DNA of 64,000 nt from Dryococelus australis (Eukaryota; Arthropoda; Insecta; Phasmatodea; Phasmatidae), in assembly GCA_029891345.1 (NCBI GenBank), contig CM057009.1, positions 231,995,178 to 232,059,177 of the forward strand, written 5' to 3'. The position numbers and the translations under genes were made by a program. Below the pieces are notes generated by a model. That model did no database searches, had not been told where the DNA came from, and saw only the letters and a program-made list of their open reading frames with translations. Shown in pieces: positions 47,531 through 60,697 of the stretch. How positions within the stretch are numbered: the stretch's first letter is position 1; every line of letters starts with the position of its first letter.

Positions 47531-48511
47531 AGGAGTGTGAATGGTGCTATTTTTCCACCTAAACAATTTTATAGATGCCAATCACTAAGATTACAGGTTT
47601 GGTATGTTTTATCCCATGTTTCACTTTGTGCTTACGACACTCCACAACCTTATCCTGTATTTAGATTTACAACATTAGTTTTATTTTCTATAATACTAAA
47701 ATTTTTCTAAGGTCAATTTTACATTGCTACACATGGTAGTTACGTATTTCGCTATATAATAACTGAATAATTGATATGCTATTTAAAATTTAAATTTCTC
47801 TGCCTTTTTTTGTACTATTAATGTTTAATCTTTCAAAGTACTTTGGGATTTTTGTTTTATATTAAACTTTTTTTAAGCTTTGTTAGATACTGGTAGCTGG
47901 TGCTCTCTTGTGGTGACGGTTTGAACGAGAGCCCAGTTTAAAAGGATATACATTGCTTTATGTAGTGCCGCCATGAAATATTTTCGTGCATCTACGGCTT
48001 CGTGCTTATGTGCCGCGTCACGAAATTTAAGATGTGTTAGCATTAGTTGTATCTTCCATCAGTGCTGGTCTACTTTATTCTTTGCATGCTATTAGGTCTG
48101 TAGTGTATTTATTTTTGTGGTTCCAATCTATTTGTACACTTTTGTGTTTACTTGCATGCACTGTGCCCGCCAGTGTGGAAATATACTTGTCTTTTGAAAC
48201 AGTGATAGTTCTTGGTTATTCACAATATTAAGTATGCTTCAGTTCCATCTTAGAAGCTAATAAAAGCAATATTTCTATCTGTATAAAGTGTTAAACGAGC
48301 TGTAAATGAGGTAATAGTTCAATGCTGTTATGAGTACGTGACATTACGTAAAATGGTGCTTCACGTTATGTCGTGATGCCTGCCGCTTATTAATTTTTCA
48401 CCGCTTCTTCTTTCTGCGCTGCCCTGTGGATGTTTGGATTAATTGACCATGTTTCTACTGAGGATTGTAGGACTAGTTCCTCTTTTAATTGTTATTTACT
48501 AACTTATTTAG

Positions 48512-48513
<2 letters not shown>

Positions 48514-48561
<48 letters not shown>
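48514..48561. repeat. (AT)n microsatellite
   Basis: About 48 bases of AT. Confidence 0.95.
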
Positions 48562-48566
<5 letters not shown>

Positions 48567-49436
48567 TTCACTTTTTATATAATATGATTAGTTCAATTAT
48601 CAAAATTATGATTGTGGCTCCACTAATGTAGTTGTAATTGTTTTGTTTCATAAACATGAATGCTTTGTCTCTGCTGTGTATGTGTACATAGCTAGTTTTT
48701 TTGTATGTTGGCAAGACATGAAGATTTACATGTTTCAATTTCCACTACGTGTCTAAGGTTTGATTTATGCTGTTAAAATGAATACCTTCGTGTAATCGCA
48801 ACTGATTGATTTCAAATCCACTTTCCTTCAATGAGTGGATCAGGATTCCCATTTGTATGTTAGCTGTAATTGATGTGCATATGTCACATGTGTGCTGCAC
48901 TTATGATTACTTGTTCGGCTGCCACGAGTTCACATCCGTACGACAGCTGCAATTCAGTGCTGCCAATTGTAGCTACCGGGATGTCCCAGTTGAGAGAGTT
49001 GTTTACGCAAATTATACTTAGGTTACGAAGTGCATTAGTACAAACTGATGTGGGAATATGGTTTTAATTGTGAACGGTTTCCCTTGAATGCACGAAAATT
49101 TCCATTTGGTCATGAGAATCTTGAAATGCTCTAGTTCTATAGCTCCTCTTACATATTCGTGTTTATCACTATTTGCAGCTTCATTTGGTGTATAAAAGAT
49201 ATTGTTTCAGGATTTCTATGGTGTATGTTTTGTTTCTCTAGCTATATGGGATGCTAACGGTTTAAAAAATTTGCCATTTAGTATTCATACTTTTGAGTGG
49301 TACCTGAATTTTTATTAATATTTGTGTTTCGGAGAACGTGCACTGTGTGATGGGGTTTGAGTAATCAACTTTTGTAGTCAGTGTGCTTAGTTCTAAATTA
49401 AAAGGATTTGATGACTTTTTCAATATTTACCACATC

Positions 49437-51900
49437 CTAAATTAATATTTTTCTTTGTAGCAATTGTATCAGTAAATTGTTTGCTTGGCAGCCTGCTACG
49501 TACGTGAGAAGTTGTTCGTTTATCACATTATTTATATGTAGTATTATGGTAGTTGGTAGCTGTTTCAATATGGATGCCTGTTCCACAATGTTTGTTACTC
49601 TACTCTGTTGGTTAAATGTTTTTGTATTTGAATTTACCACTTGTGCTAGCTCATTTATTTGGTTTTCCATTGGTGACTTAATTTGTAGTATTGATGCGGT
49701 GATAATGATTGCATTATTCAGTGTCATTACCATCCTATGTAATGTGTTCAGTTGGATTGCCAATTGTTCATCTTGACGCTGTTGGGTGAGATACGAGACA
49801 AACGATGACACAAATACTTACTGGTAATTTTGCACCAGCGGTGCTTCTCGATCACCGCACTATTGAGACTCATGGTTCTCAGGGATGGGTGTTCTGTGTG
49901 TCCGTCTCACCTGTGCGTACTTACAAACACGTTGGCAATATTAAACGTTTAATAAAATCATTGAAATAAACAATAGAGAAAACATATGTCGCTAGGACAC
50001 TGTCACTACTGAATAAAAAATTGAGTTCACTGTAGACTTGTTTTATTGATATTGTTTATACATATCAACGTGCCAATGAAATAGTTATCTCGGTCATGAC
50101 TAGCCAATTCCGCTTGGGTGCTCCCTAACCTGTAATTAACCTAGTGCATGCCTAAATGGATGATCTCACCGAGGTGCGTGAAAGCACAGCCTTCACAAGG
50201 GAAGACGGCCAACAGCCGCTAGGGTGGACTGGCAGTTTTTCCCTGAAGACAGGACACGGTGTATTACAAATTAATACCCTTAGTACACATTAACATGAGT
50301 GACTACTTGGCATCACTAATGCAAACTCGTCGAGGTTCGCCCTCCAGCACGTGGTTAGTGTGGTGATGGCCTATACACAGAGCCGGCTAGGACGGGAATA
50401 ATTGCACCATACATTAATTACACAATTACATAGACACTTGAATGATACATGATATAAAATGGGACACGAGATGAATATTCACAATAAACACACACATGTG
50501 TGAAAACAAGCTTAGGTGGCGCGGAGGCCGCTGGATGAAGTTCGTAGCGGACCATGTGGTGCAGGTGAAATTGCAATATTTCTGGGTGGAAACGGCAAAC
50601 TAAATTCAGATAAAATATTACTCGTGTTTGGCAAATGGTTATCTTTACGATTAGCATTGTTACAGGCTTGTAACATGCCTGAAGGTGGTAAAATCAAATA
50701 TTACTGTGACCATGTGGTCAAGTACAAAAAGCATCAATTTACGTGAAAAATACATTAAACCCTGAATGAAAAATACATAGAACCCTGAAATAAATGATTG
50801 CACATACAATGTTATATAAATAAGCTCTTAAAATGCAATAATGGCGTATACAAAGACTTGGCTTCAGTCGACCACGTGGTAATACGTGATGTTGCTGTAA
50901 AATATTCAAACACGAAAATTACCCTTAAATACATATATAAAAATAATGCTCTTAAAATCGCGTGTAGCATTCATGCAGAAGTTACAATGAAATGCCATAA
51001 ACATAGGCAGATGGCGTCTGATTCAAAATGTGCGGGTCGTGTGACCCTCTCCGACATCTTTCTCGTCCTTCTCCTCGATTAAATTAAAAATGCCACAAGG
51101 GCATAAGAAATTAATAAAGCGGGAGCATATTGCTGGCGAAAATGTCTGGCAAAACGTATGCACGTAAAGATTAACTGGTAAACTACATGGACTATGGAAA
51201 CCTACATCAGTGAACAAAAGTTGTAGTGCGCACGTGACAGTGTCTTATCTCGCCAGCTCTCCTCGACAGACTGTCCAGATACAAGAGATGCATGGACCTA
51301 TCATGGCCACCTACGGGGTTCACGTAAGCGGAAGTGCTATGTATGCCGAGTGAAATATTTTATATTGAAAATAAAATGGCACAAATTAAATTAGATATTG
51401 TTTTACAGTTCTGTAATTTTGTTACGAATTTCAATATTATTTTAATGTCTCTTTGTGATGGCATTGATGCCAGAATACTAAGTGTTCTTAATTTCGGCAC
51501 CGCAGGCAGTTTGAATATTCATAACTAAACAATTAAAATTTGTACAAGCACTTTAAAACATTTTAAGAATTATTAAACACTGTAAAGACAACATAACGCA
51601 TTTTACCCTGAAATTAACATTTATAGGAAAGTTCAAAATTATCGGACTCCTTATGCATGTGCGGGACACGTGACATGTGAGCGCCGTCACGGGCTCTACC
51701 GCCGCTGGCTGTCAGCTGGCGTCAATCTTTTGAAATTAATGTGTGCAATTGTTTATTTGTGAGAATATTATAGCACCATGTTCCAATTTCTCCAAGAATT
51801 TGCATTACTCTTTTCTCCTTTGTGGGAATAGGTAGTAATTCAATTGCAAATTAATCCATTGTATTTTCATGCAATGTTCTGGTATATTTATGTATTGCCT
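49437..51900 (-). pseudogene. Copy B env-like remnant, split by a solo LTR
   Basis: After the integrase of copy B the minus strand has an open stretch from about 51,830 that meets the solo LTR at 51,728 and continues past it from 49,769 to a stop at 49,437. Near 51,809-51,826 a basic RRKR cleavage-type motif is followed by a hydrophobic segment, and the part after the LTR is helical. Position and layout fit the env (baculovirus fusion-protein type) of insect errantiviruses, but the match is from general features only. The remnant is interrupted, lacks a visible membrane anchor, and its C-terminal end is not found. A non-env membrane or gag origin is possible. Confidence 0.4.
49774..51724 (-). 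mobile_element. Solo LTR, 1.95 kb, copy 2
   Basis: Plus-strand ends TGACGCTG and GGCGTCA, so the termini are TGACGC/GCGTCA. ATCT flanks it at 49,770-49,773 and 51,725-51,728. It is an inverted, diverged copy of 11,790-13,692. No internal retroelement sequence. The open frame beside it continues on its other side, which supports the ends. Confidence 0.8.
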
Positions 51901-52269
51901 TGGCATTATTACATGTTACTGTTATGTTTGTCGTGAATGCCTTTGTAACCGCACATGTAGACTTTTTGGTGTTGTTGGTTTTTTAATTAGATTGATGTAC
52001 CTGAGTGGAATAGTTTCTTCATAATAATCTTTTGTCTGTACCACCCTCTAGTATAATCCTGCATGTGTTTTAAATGAAGCATAAATGATTGTTTCAGTGA
52101 AAATCAATAAGAAAATGGCGGTTACTCTTGTCTTTGGAAGTTATTTCTTGTTTCTTTTACCTGAAAAACAACAAAGCACAATTAGTTTTTTGTGTGTGCT
52201 ATTTTTTTACATTTTTTGTGTATGTGTTGGGTTTGTAATTTCATATTTATTTATTTGCTACTTACACAT

Positions 52270-53700
52270 GTGATGGCTGTGTAGCTTCTACCCCATATAA
52301 TAAGTAGAATGGTGTAAATTTTGTTCTGGCATTTGCAGTTTTATTGTAACTAAACACAATGAAGTAGATGTACTTGTCCCAGCTTGCGGGATCTTCGTGT
52401 GCACATGCCATAAGCTGTTGCCCTAGAACCTTGTTCATTGCTTACACTAGTTCATTGCATGCTGGATTTTACACAGTGATTTATAGTTTTTTTTGGCATT
52501 TTCGTTAATAATGTGATTGTGAGCTCATTATAACATAGTGTCCCTCTATCTGTTAAAATCTGTTGTGGGCATTCATATTGTAATATAACATCTTTTTTTT
52601 TTGTACACATCTGTGAATCAATTGCTTTTACTACCTGAGTTACAACAAATCTGCAAAAAACCCTGTCATGACTAATACACAGGAGGTTGCAAAAGTGTAT
52701 GTCAATACTTCAGGGAAACATTCCACACATCTGGAGGATGTAAAATATTTATATGAACATAGGTCCGCAAATGCTTAGTTTCTTCACTACAGCCTGTAAT
52801 ACATAACGTTCAGTGTATGGTCCATGGGCTGAATCATGGTGCTATGGAATGCCATTGCAGCGTTCATTTTCATGGTACATGACACCTCACACTATGACAC
52901 TAAACCTAGAATAGTAGGAACTGCACAGGAATTAGTTATACATGTGTGATAGCTTCTTGTCGACACTAAGGGAAATGTTCAAAACACCTTCCATCAGCAG
53001 AAACACATACATCAACCCGCCGTTGCATGGACACCCGGATGCGTTGATGAATCTCTGTAAACTTCCTGATTGTTTCGCAACCTGCCACAATATGGTTGCG
53101 GAGGGCGCCTACATCATCCACTGGGGTTGCATACAAACGTGCCTTTAAATGTCCCCACAAATAAAAGTCTAGTGGATTCAAATCAGGGCTCCTCGGTGGC
53201 TGGTATGGTTTTTGCCAATTTCAGCTACAATGGCATTCCACAGTAAAATGATCCAGCCCACAGGACATACATTGGTACTTTATGTATTATGTGCTATAGT
53301 GACAAAACAAAGCGTTTGCAGACCTATGTTCATATAAAATTTTTTCATCTTCCTGTTGTGATAGATGTTACACCAAAATATTGACATACAATTTTGCAAC
53401 AACCTGTATATCAGTTTCCTTTTCTTAACTTCTACAGCGGCCCTTTTGTATCTAAGGCCCATGACTTAATATGGGTGTTGGTTTTATACGTTGTAACTGC
53501 CCCATGGGTTTCTGGTTACTCAGTTTAATTTTCTGTCAAATAGGACAATTCTTTATGTAATTATTTAATTCTTTGTTCATTGTATCCTAGTAGTATACAT
53601 GTTCGATTTTTTGGAGTGTTTTAAACACCCCAAAATGACCTCCTGCCAGTAAGGAGTTGTGGTGGGCTGCTATTATTTCATTTACATAGTACTGTGGTAC
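52270..53700 (-). pseudogene. Copy B integrase (broken, TIR element inserted)
   Basis: The zinc-binding domain (53,480-53,700) reads AHHNSLLAGGHFGVFKTLQ and NNYIKNCPI, where the second cysteine of the pair is lost to a stop. Core text near 53,440 has the first Asp region in a shifted frame. The far half (52,270-52,670) shows ILTDRGT with the second Asp, then WDKYIYFIVFSYNKTAN and TKFTPFYLLYGVEAT, the usual end of the core. A TIR element at 52,679-53,408 separates the halves. Several stops. Confidence 0.8.
52679..53408 (-). mobile_element. Tc1/mariner-type TIR element, longer copy
   Basis: Ends are inverted copies over about 190 bases (TTGCAAAAGTGTATGTCAAT at left; TTGCAAAATTGTATGTCAAT at right when inverted), followed by matching ATATGAACATAGGTCYGCAAA. 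The minus-strand frame 52,966-53,181 gives NPLDFYLWGHLKARLYATP and a C-terminal end HFP, the end of a mariner-type transposase, with the catalytic part missing. It sits in the integrase of copy B. Confidence 0.8.
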
Positions 53701-54209
53701 TAATGTAAGTTTCTTTTCGCCTACAGGTATGTGAATTTTTAGTTAGATTTCCCCGTTGCTGCTATACCATAGCGTCTGCCTAACTTTGTATTTGGGGTCT
53801 GCTTTACTGGGTTCTATTAAGGCTATCTTTAGTTTTTGTGTATCTGTGTTCTGCTCATTTTCTCCTGAAAATGGTGAGTTTTGTGTGGTGTTTTATATTG
53901 TATTCATAAGTAGTTACCAGTCGCTTTCAATTTTAATGTATTTCTGTTCATGTTTGTACATGGTAAATAATGTGTTACACCATTTAACTTTATTATTACA
54001 ATTTCACTTTTTAATATGGGGTCTAGGATAGTAAATAAAATTTTATTTGGATTGTTTTCCTCTATAATTTATATTGTTACTTGAAAATTTTGGGCTATAA
54101 TTTTAGCAATTACTGGAAGCAGAATAATCTTTGATTTTATTACGGCTGTACTTAGTTTTGCTTTATACCAACCATGCTCTCCATTCTCAGTAAAAGGGTT
54201 TTTCGTATC

Positions 54210-54861
54210 TTACCAATTATTGGTAATGTATTTGGTGATAGCGTGTTTTATTTCAGTTTCTTTCCGTGGATTTTGGTACAAGCTTTCCGCTAGCATCCTG
54301 TATATACTTTTACATTTGCTCATTTCTGTTTTAATTATATAATTCATGTTATTAACTTTAATACTGTTTAACTGTGCTTGACCTACCGTTGGTATTCTGC
54401 TCATCGCATCTGCTAGTGTGTTTTAGATTTCCTTTTACTAGTTTTGCTTGAAAATTGTATTCGACTAATGCAGTCACCATATTCTAATATTGTGTTCTGC
54501 CATCATTTTCATATATCTTAGAATTGTGTGTTCTGTCTATAATAAATTACTTTCCATACAAATACTGTCTGAAATAGTTACAAAAGTATTTTATCATACC
54601 TAGCTCTCTTTCTGTAGTTGACCACTTTGTTTCGTTTATTGATAACTTTTTAGAAGCAAAATCTATAATGTTTCTCTATTTACTATTATCTTGTTGCTTC
54701 AGTACAGCTCCTATTGCTGTCTGCAATGCATCACATGTAAGAACTGTGGTCTTGTTTTCGTCAAAACATTGTAATATAGGCACATTTTGTATGGAATTCT
54801 GTAACTCTAGATAAGCTTTGTGTTCTGTTTCTCCCCACCTGTATTGTGTACTGTTTTTCAT
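54210..54861 (-). pseudogene. Copy B RNase H (broken)
   Basis: Minus strand. YRWGETEHKAYLELQNSI at the join to RT, then VLTCDALQTAIGAVLKQ with the first catalytic Asp (54,676-54,861). The tether ends at MSRIPTVGQAQLNSI (54,350-54,404), where the usual ADAMSR is split by a stop. The middle is frame-shifted. Confidence 0.75.
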
Positions 54862-54876
54862 GAGCTCTACAATCGG

Positions 54877-55570
54877 TTAGGCTATTGTGGTGTAATTAGT
54901 TATGTACCATCGCGGATAGGATGTTATCCCTAGAAATGTCCTTAGTTCTTTTAAATTTCCTGGCGGTGCCATTTGTTGAATGCTTTTAATTTTCTCCGCA
55001 TCTGTGACAATTCCTTTTGATGTGATAAAATAGCCTAAATTTTTATTTCTTGATGCACAAATGACCATATTTAGCATTAATTTTTATGCTTAATTTTTGT
55101 TGTCTCTTTAGTACTTTAAGTATATTAGCTATATTTTCTCTAAAAGTGTTGTCTGTTATAAATATGTCATCTCTATATGCTATCACAGTGTTCCATCTCA
55201 GTGGTCCTAACAAAATATCAATAAATTGTTGGAAATATTGTGGTGATGTGTTTAATCCCATTGGCATTCTTTTGTGTTGATAGAGTCCTATGCCATCTGT
55301 CATAAATGTGAGTTTGTGTCTATCTTGTTTCCTAGCATATAACTTTGAATATAAGTCTAATTATATATTTTGTAACATGTTATAATGTTTTCTGTTCTGG
55401 GGAAGGGATATTGTACCCTTTTGAAATACTGGTTTAATTGACGAAAGACCATTATGATTCTTATTTCACCCTATTTTTTTTTCTTATTACAAACCTAGGC
55501 GGAGTGTATAGTGAATCCAATTGTTCAATAATCCCTACAGCTTCCATATCGTTAATTTTATTTTAGTAAT
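54877..55570 (-). pseudogene. pol: Copy B reverse transcriptase (broken)
   Basis: Minus strand. DGIGLYQHKRMPMGLNTSPQ, then the catalytic box YRDDIFI where YIDD or YVDD is usual (near 55,165-55,180); both aspartates are kept. The thumb has LGYFITSKGIV and LRTFLGITSYPRWY, matching copy A. The N-terminal part near 55,450-55,570 is shifted and has stops. Confidence 0.85.
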
Positions 55571-55859
55571 GTTTCCTATATTTTTGGGCTAATTCTATAC
55601 AGTCATGTATTTCTAAGCTTTTCTGTTATCGGGTCTTATTTAATTTGATAGTTCTTAGCCTCCATTAGTTCTAGTATGCTGTTAGCAAATCTATCCTGAA
55701 ATTCATTGATAACATTTACAAGTTTGCCTTTCTGGTGTGAAATTAAATTTTTGTTAATTTTTCCGATTATGCTCTTTTCTATGTCGCTTTCTGTTGTGTC
55801 AATTCCATTTAGGCAATATTGGATTGTGTCGGTTTCTTCATTTTATTGTACTGATGTAT

Positions 55860-56180
55860 AGAGTGGTACCTGCAATACTTTATCACTGTTATTACAGTTG
55901 ATGAACATCATATTGTGTTTGAGAAATAGCATCACATCGTATGCTTTGATAAGGTCTACTCCTAATATAACATCCCTTTTTAAATTGTCAATGACTAGAA
56001 AATCTGTGAAAATCTGTTTTCCACTATGCTCAATTACAAATATTTTTAAAACTGGGTGGTTCTATTTCTTCTGTTGCCTCTACTAAAGAAACTTTTTCTG
56101 CTACATGCTTAAGTTGTTAATGTATTATTGTGCTTGCTATGCAACTATGGTTACACCCCATGTCCAAAAGCGTGTAATAT
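55860..56180 (-). pseudogene. Copy B protease (broken)
   Basis: Retropepsin-type domain: LLDMGCNHSC at the active site (Asp kept, DTG changed to DMG) and ILGVDLIKAYDV in the second box, then PLYTSVQ. These align with copy A's LDTSCSKSC, ILGVDFMKTYNI and PLYTSV. A frame break lies between the two boxes. Confidence 0.75.
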
Positions 56181-57981
56181 TGTTTCCCTTTAATCTTGAG
56201 TAACACACATGTTGGTATTGTTTTTACAATTACTTGTTTGCAATCTTGCTGCAGCAGGTTTGGTGTTTTCTGGTGTGGTATTCGGAACTTTTGTTGGCTC
56301 AGAAGACGTGTTTGTGGCCGTGTCTCATCATCGTCATGTGGTTCCATGTGTATGTTTTGCTTGCGCCCATGACAATGGTTGTTGTCTTCTGTGTTTATAC
56401 ACAGTTTGATTGGCTGTTCCAAATCAGTTTTTAAATTGCCTCATTTTTATTTTGGTTGTCTTTGTGGGTATCTTATTTTAGCAACCTACATTTGTCCTCC
56501 TGTTGTGATTTTTGACCTGCAGTATCCGCATGGGTTCTGCCTGATATTCTTTTACTGACTATTTTTCTGTACAGATTTTTACTTGCACTGTCAACGGGAG
56601 CAACGCATTCTTCCTCTGGTTACCTAGTTTTTTTTTATTTTTTCTTTATTCTGGCTGCCTAGTGTTTCTCCTTGTGTTGGCTGCCTGATACCCTTGTCTA
56701 AAAGAGTTATTCCATATTCTATTATTATTTTGTGTTATAGTTTTGTCCTACTCTTTCCTTTAGTTTTGTTTTTCTCTCCTATATTTCTGTACCCGTGTGG
56801 TGGTCTAGAATACCCTCGGTTTGAGAATGTTGTGTATTCCCTTTGAATTATTACTATTTGTATATTATTCTGTGCCTTGTTGCCTCTACTGTTTCTACAT
56901 GGAGTGAAAGCATGTCTTTATTGATTTACTGAGTTCTGACTTCTATAATTCATTCCAAATTGGTTTTGATGTGTGTCCTTTTGATTTACTTTAATTGTTT
57001 CGTGTGATTTTTCTTTTAGTTTATCTATTACCATCTTCAATTTTATTATTTCTGTATGCATTTTTTCTGTCTCATTTTTGTGCAGTATTGACTATGGCAT
57101 TGTTATATTGTTGCAATCCTATCACTACCCTTTTTAATTTGTTAACTAACTGCTCCATGGTGTGGTTTTTAGACCTATCACCTTATCTGCAATAGATGGT
57201 CATAGTAACCTTCGTACTAATGATATGAATTCAACGTCCGAGAGGTGTGGATTGTATTTTCTCCTATAATATGAGAGATCTTCTATGTGGGATTGGCAAC
57301 TTTCCCTTATGCATAGATTTTTTGTGAATAACAATTGTCTGTATTTATCTGTGTTGTCTGTAGGTGTGACTGTGTTATGCAATTTGGTTGCTATTTCATT
57401 CCATGTTATGTCTGCTCTTATTCTGTTTTGAACTGTGTTTTTATATGCTCTCTTAGCTGTAGCCTCAAGATAGAATTTTATCCTCCTTCATTTTTCACAT
57501 TCATCCCAATTATTTATTTTTCTAGTTGTTGTGTAATGTTCTAGAAATTGTTCTACAATTTGTTGGTTTTCTCCCAAAAATGTGGGGATTTTCTCTGCTT
57601 GTTGCAGTATAACCTTCATTTGCTGTAGTGTACCATTTTGTTTTGATTTGAGTGTTCTATTTGTTTATTAATGTATGTTGCCACAGGTGATTGAATGTTT
57701 TTGTAAGTATGTTGGCTGTGTGCACTAGTGTTATTTTTAATATTTGAGCTGTTTATATATTCATAGATTTCTTGTCTGTTTGATTTGACACCACTCCTTT
57801 GTTGACAATTTTTGCAAATAAATCCGTTGTTAACTTTGTCAGGGTCCAGATTTTTTGTATTAATTTCTCTGCTTTCTCTTTTAGTGAATTGAAGTTGACC
57901 ACAGTGTCTGACTGCTTGTTCTAGAGCTTGCCTATAGTGTGTCTCACTCTTAGATTGCAGTAAAGTGTGTATGATGCGCAC
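56181..57981 (-). pseudogene. gag: Copy B gag (broken)
   Basis: Start taken at ATG 57,981. The N-terminal part has basic and asparagine-rich text to 57,616. After a stop, EKIPTFLGEN and NNWDECEK (57,500-57,600) match copy A's capsid start. DKYRQLLFTKNLCIRE and HLSDVEFISLVRRL (57,200-57,340) follow. The C-terminal nucleocapsid part (56,420-56,850) is frame-shifted and rich in basic residues. Plus-strand frames overlapping it are shadows. Confidence 0.75.
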
Positions 57982-58363
57982 TGTTTCCAGATGGCTAGGT
58001 TATCAACAGCCAAGAGGTTATGCTCTGTTGGCAGAATAAGTTCATGCATAAAACATTAAATAACAAAAATTATCAAATTGTATAGTAGTGTATAAATATA
58101 AAATTGTATGTTTAGCTACCCACTGCAATCTAAGAGTGAGATGCACTATAGCATCTGACATATATAATTGCTGTTTTCAATAGTTTTTCGCAGATCCCAG
58201 AAAAGGTTTGTTCTTTTTGGCATACATAAAACTTCTATATGTCAACTGTAGTGTAGTGTAGCTTATATTTTACTTAATGTGTAGCGCTGTTATGTGTATC
58301 TTCCTTGTATGAAATGTGTCTTCTTGTTTACTCCACACTGTGTTTGGTGACACTTTTGTATAT

Positions 58364-59230
58364 TGTTACGGGAAGGAAGAGGGGATGTGTTCTCCAGTAG
58401 TTACCAACCAAGGAAACTACCCGGAGACTCCATCAAATGTTACGGGGAGGGAGAGGGAAGTGTGAGGTAGGGAGAGGGAAGGATAAAATTTAGACTTACA
58501 AAAATAGAAAAATGAGCCAACATCAAAATCTAACCTGCAAAGCCTCCACCACGTGCTGTAACTTTTACTCAGCAGGGCCAGCATGATACCCGGTACCCTA
58601 ACCACTTACTTTAATACCATAATAAGGCTCATTTAAACTGTAATGGTGCTGGAAAATATCACCATACTAATTTCAGTATTTTATTCCACCAAACCAGCTA
58701 TCCGCCACCTGATAATGTTCAACTACCAGGGTTATGAAGACTTACTAATATGCTGCCCCCTTCAATGACGAGCAAGGAGCTGACGGGCAGTATGTCTGCT
58801 TTGCTCGACATTTGTTCCAGCACTGCGAGGCGCTGCCAGCTGACTTCCCCCTCCCCGCACCTCCTCTATGGCTTCCACCCTTCTACATAGTTGGCTGTTG
58901 CTAGGCAAATCTTCAATGCAGTAGCATATGTCATCAAGATATTTGAAAATAACTGATTTTTGTACTTATGGCAAGCTCTCCATACTGTTCTCCCATGTTC
59001 CTCCACACTCTATAGCACTAAGTTTGGACTATATATGATTGGTGTTGATACCCAGACAAGACACATAGCACTGGACATGTGACAGGGGGACAACACACAC
59101 AACACACACCATTTAAAATGTGAAAGGGGAAAAACAGGCAGAAGGCATTTTCCTGCCATGTTAAGATAAGGAATTTTTAGTATGGGCGTATTAAAAATTT
59201 TGAAATACAGGGCAAAACACAAGTTGGGCA
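58364..59230 (-). mobile_element. Copy B 5' LTR region (ends uncertain)
   Basis: TGTTACGGGGAGGGAGAGGG begins at 58,438 beside a primer-site-like TGATGGAGTCTCC. A second start, TGTTACGGGAAGGAAGAGGG, lies 74 bases left at 58,364. A minus-strand CATATATAG near 59,030 could be a TATA box. The right end is not found, and no second copy of this LTR exists in the window. Confidence 0.45.
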
Positions 59231-60652
59231 TTTGTATAAAAGTTAAGTAATTTTTAAATTTTTATGATGTAATTTTGAAACATAAATTGTGTATACAATT
59301 TTTATGTAATATTTTTGGTAAAAGTGGGAATTTGTAAAGTATTTATACTCATGTGCCCCTATTGGCACCGTTTGTATTTCGAAGCCTGTTTTCAGGTATG
59401 AATTGTATTTAAACAAGTTATTTAGGATTTTCAGGTATAATTGATTTGAAGCCTGTTTTTAGGCATAATTGTAATTAACACGTTCATCTATTTTTATATT
59501 TGTAAAACCAATTTTGGGGCATAGAAAGAAAAAAAATTAAACCCATATAAAGAAAAAAATGGAGCCCACATAAAGAAAACAAAAACATAATTGTGGTTAG
59601 TTCATTTCTCACAATTTTGCGGGTAAAAAAAAACAGTATCAATGGGAGTGGAATAAACTTTTTTTTTTACTCTGCTAAACATTTTTTGAACTCTGCTGGA
59701 TATCTAGAGCTTGATATGACAGTTGGTGAGAGCTGTGGTCATTGCCACGGAGTTTGAGTTTCCTCTGGGTGCTCCTACTTTTGTGACAAAAACCAAAAGT
59801 GAACAAAAAGAAGGGAAAAGAATGGGGGAGAGGTTAGTGGAAAGGGGAGGAGGGGTTTACTACACTTAGGGAGCGACAAAATGCAACGAACGCTTCATGG
59901 GTCTCACTCTGACACATAAACAATGCAGTGAAGTTTTCCATTAGATTTCCGTAAGCTCATAGCTTATACATAACAACTAAACAGGTGTGTAGGGATGTTG
60001 AGTGATGTCATCAGAAAAAAAAATAAACAGAAGGGCAGAGTCCTTAACAACTAGTAAGAAACAAATAATATTTAAAAAAAAATAGAAGGGTTTTATTAAA
60101 GTAATTAAAAGTGTATAAAAATAGATAGTAATAAAAATTGTACTAGACATAGATATTTAACTTTTAAATCTAAGTTTCATTAATCAGCAAAGTATAGAAT
60201 TAGAAAAAAATATTAGGTTTTAAATTAATATCTGTAATAAATCATCAGAAAAATAGTATAAATTTCTTAACCAGTGATCAAATTAAGGGAACATAAAATA
60301 ATTTGCTGTAGTGCTAATAGGATGCCCTTCTCACTGGTGTAGCTCACCATTATGGATAAGTTCATTAACGTTACTTTGCTACTATTAAGCTAACTTAATC
60401 TGAATTATTTGGGATCAGTGCATCGGAATATTTGAATTTGCTTAAATGTATCTATCACAGTGGTGCTCAATCATTTTCCCCCAAGGGTTTAAATGGAAAG
60501 CAAACCCATGTTCATTAAAGTTACTTTATTTATGGGCACTTATAAAACCATTCATTTTATAGATAGAGTGGCCTGGATAATTAACAGAGCTTTAAATAAC
60601 TAGAACATGATTTAATTAAGAAACCAAGATAAGGGTCAAATAACTTTAAAAT

Positions 60653-60697
<45 letters not shown>

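Larger units (their letters stand above)
46952..48800. other. No gene seen
   Basis: Holds a GC-richer block at 46,970-47,130 and two long TA repeats. It should be the 3' end of element C or B but no domain is recognised. Confidence 0.4.

Noticed and set aside
60655-60695. Poly-A run as the tail of a processed pseudogene
   Set aside because: No coding sequence or target duplication recognised beside it; recorded only as a repeat.
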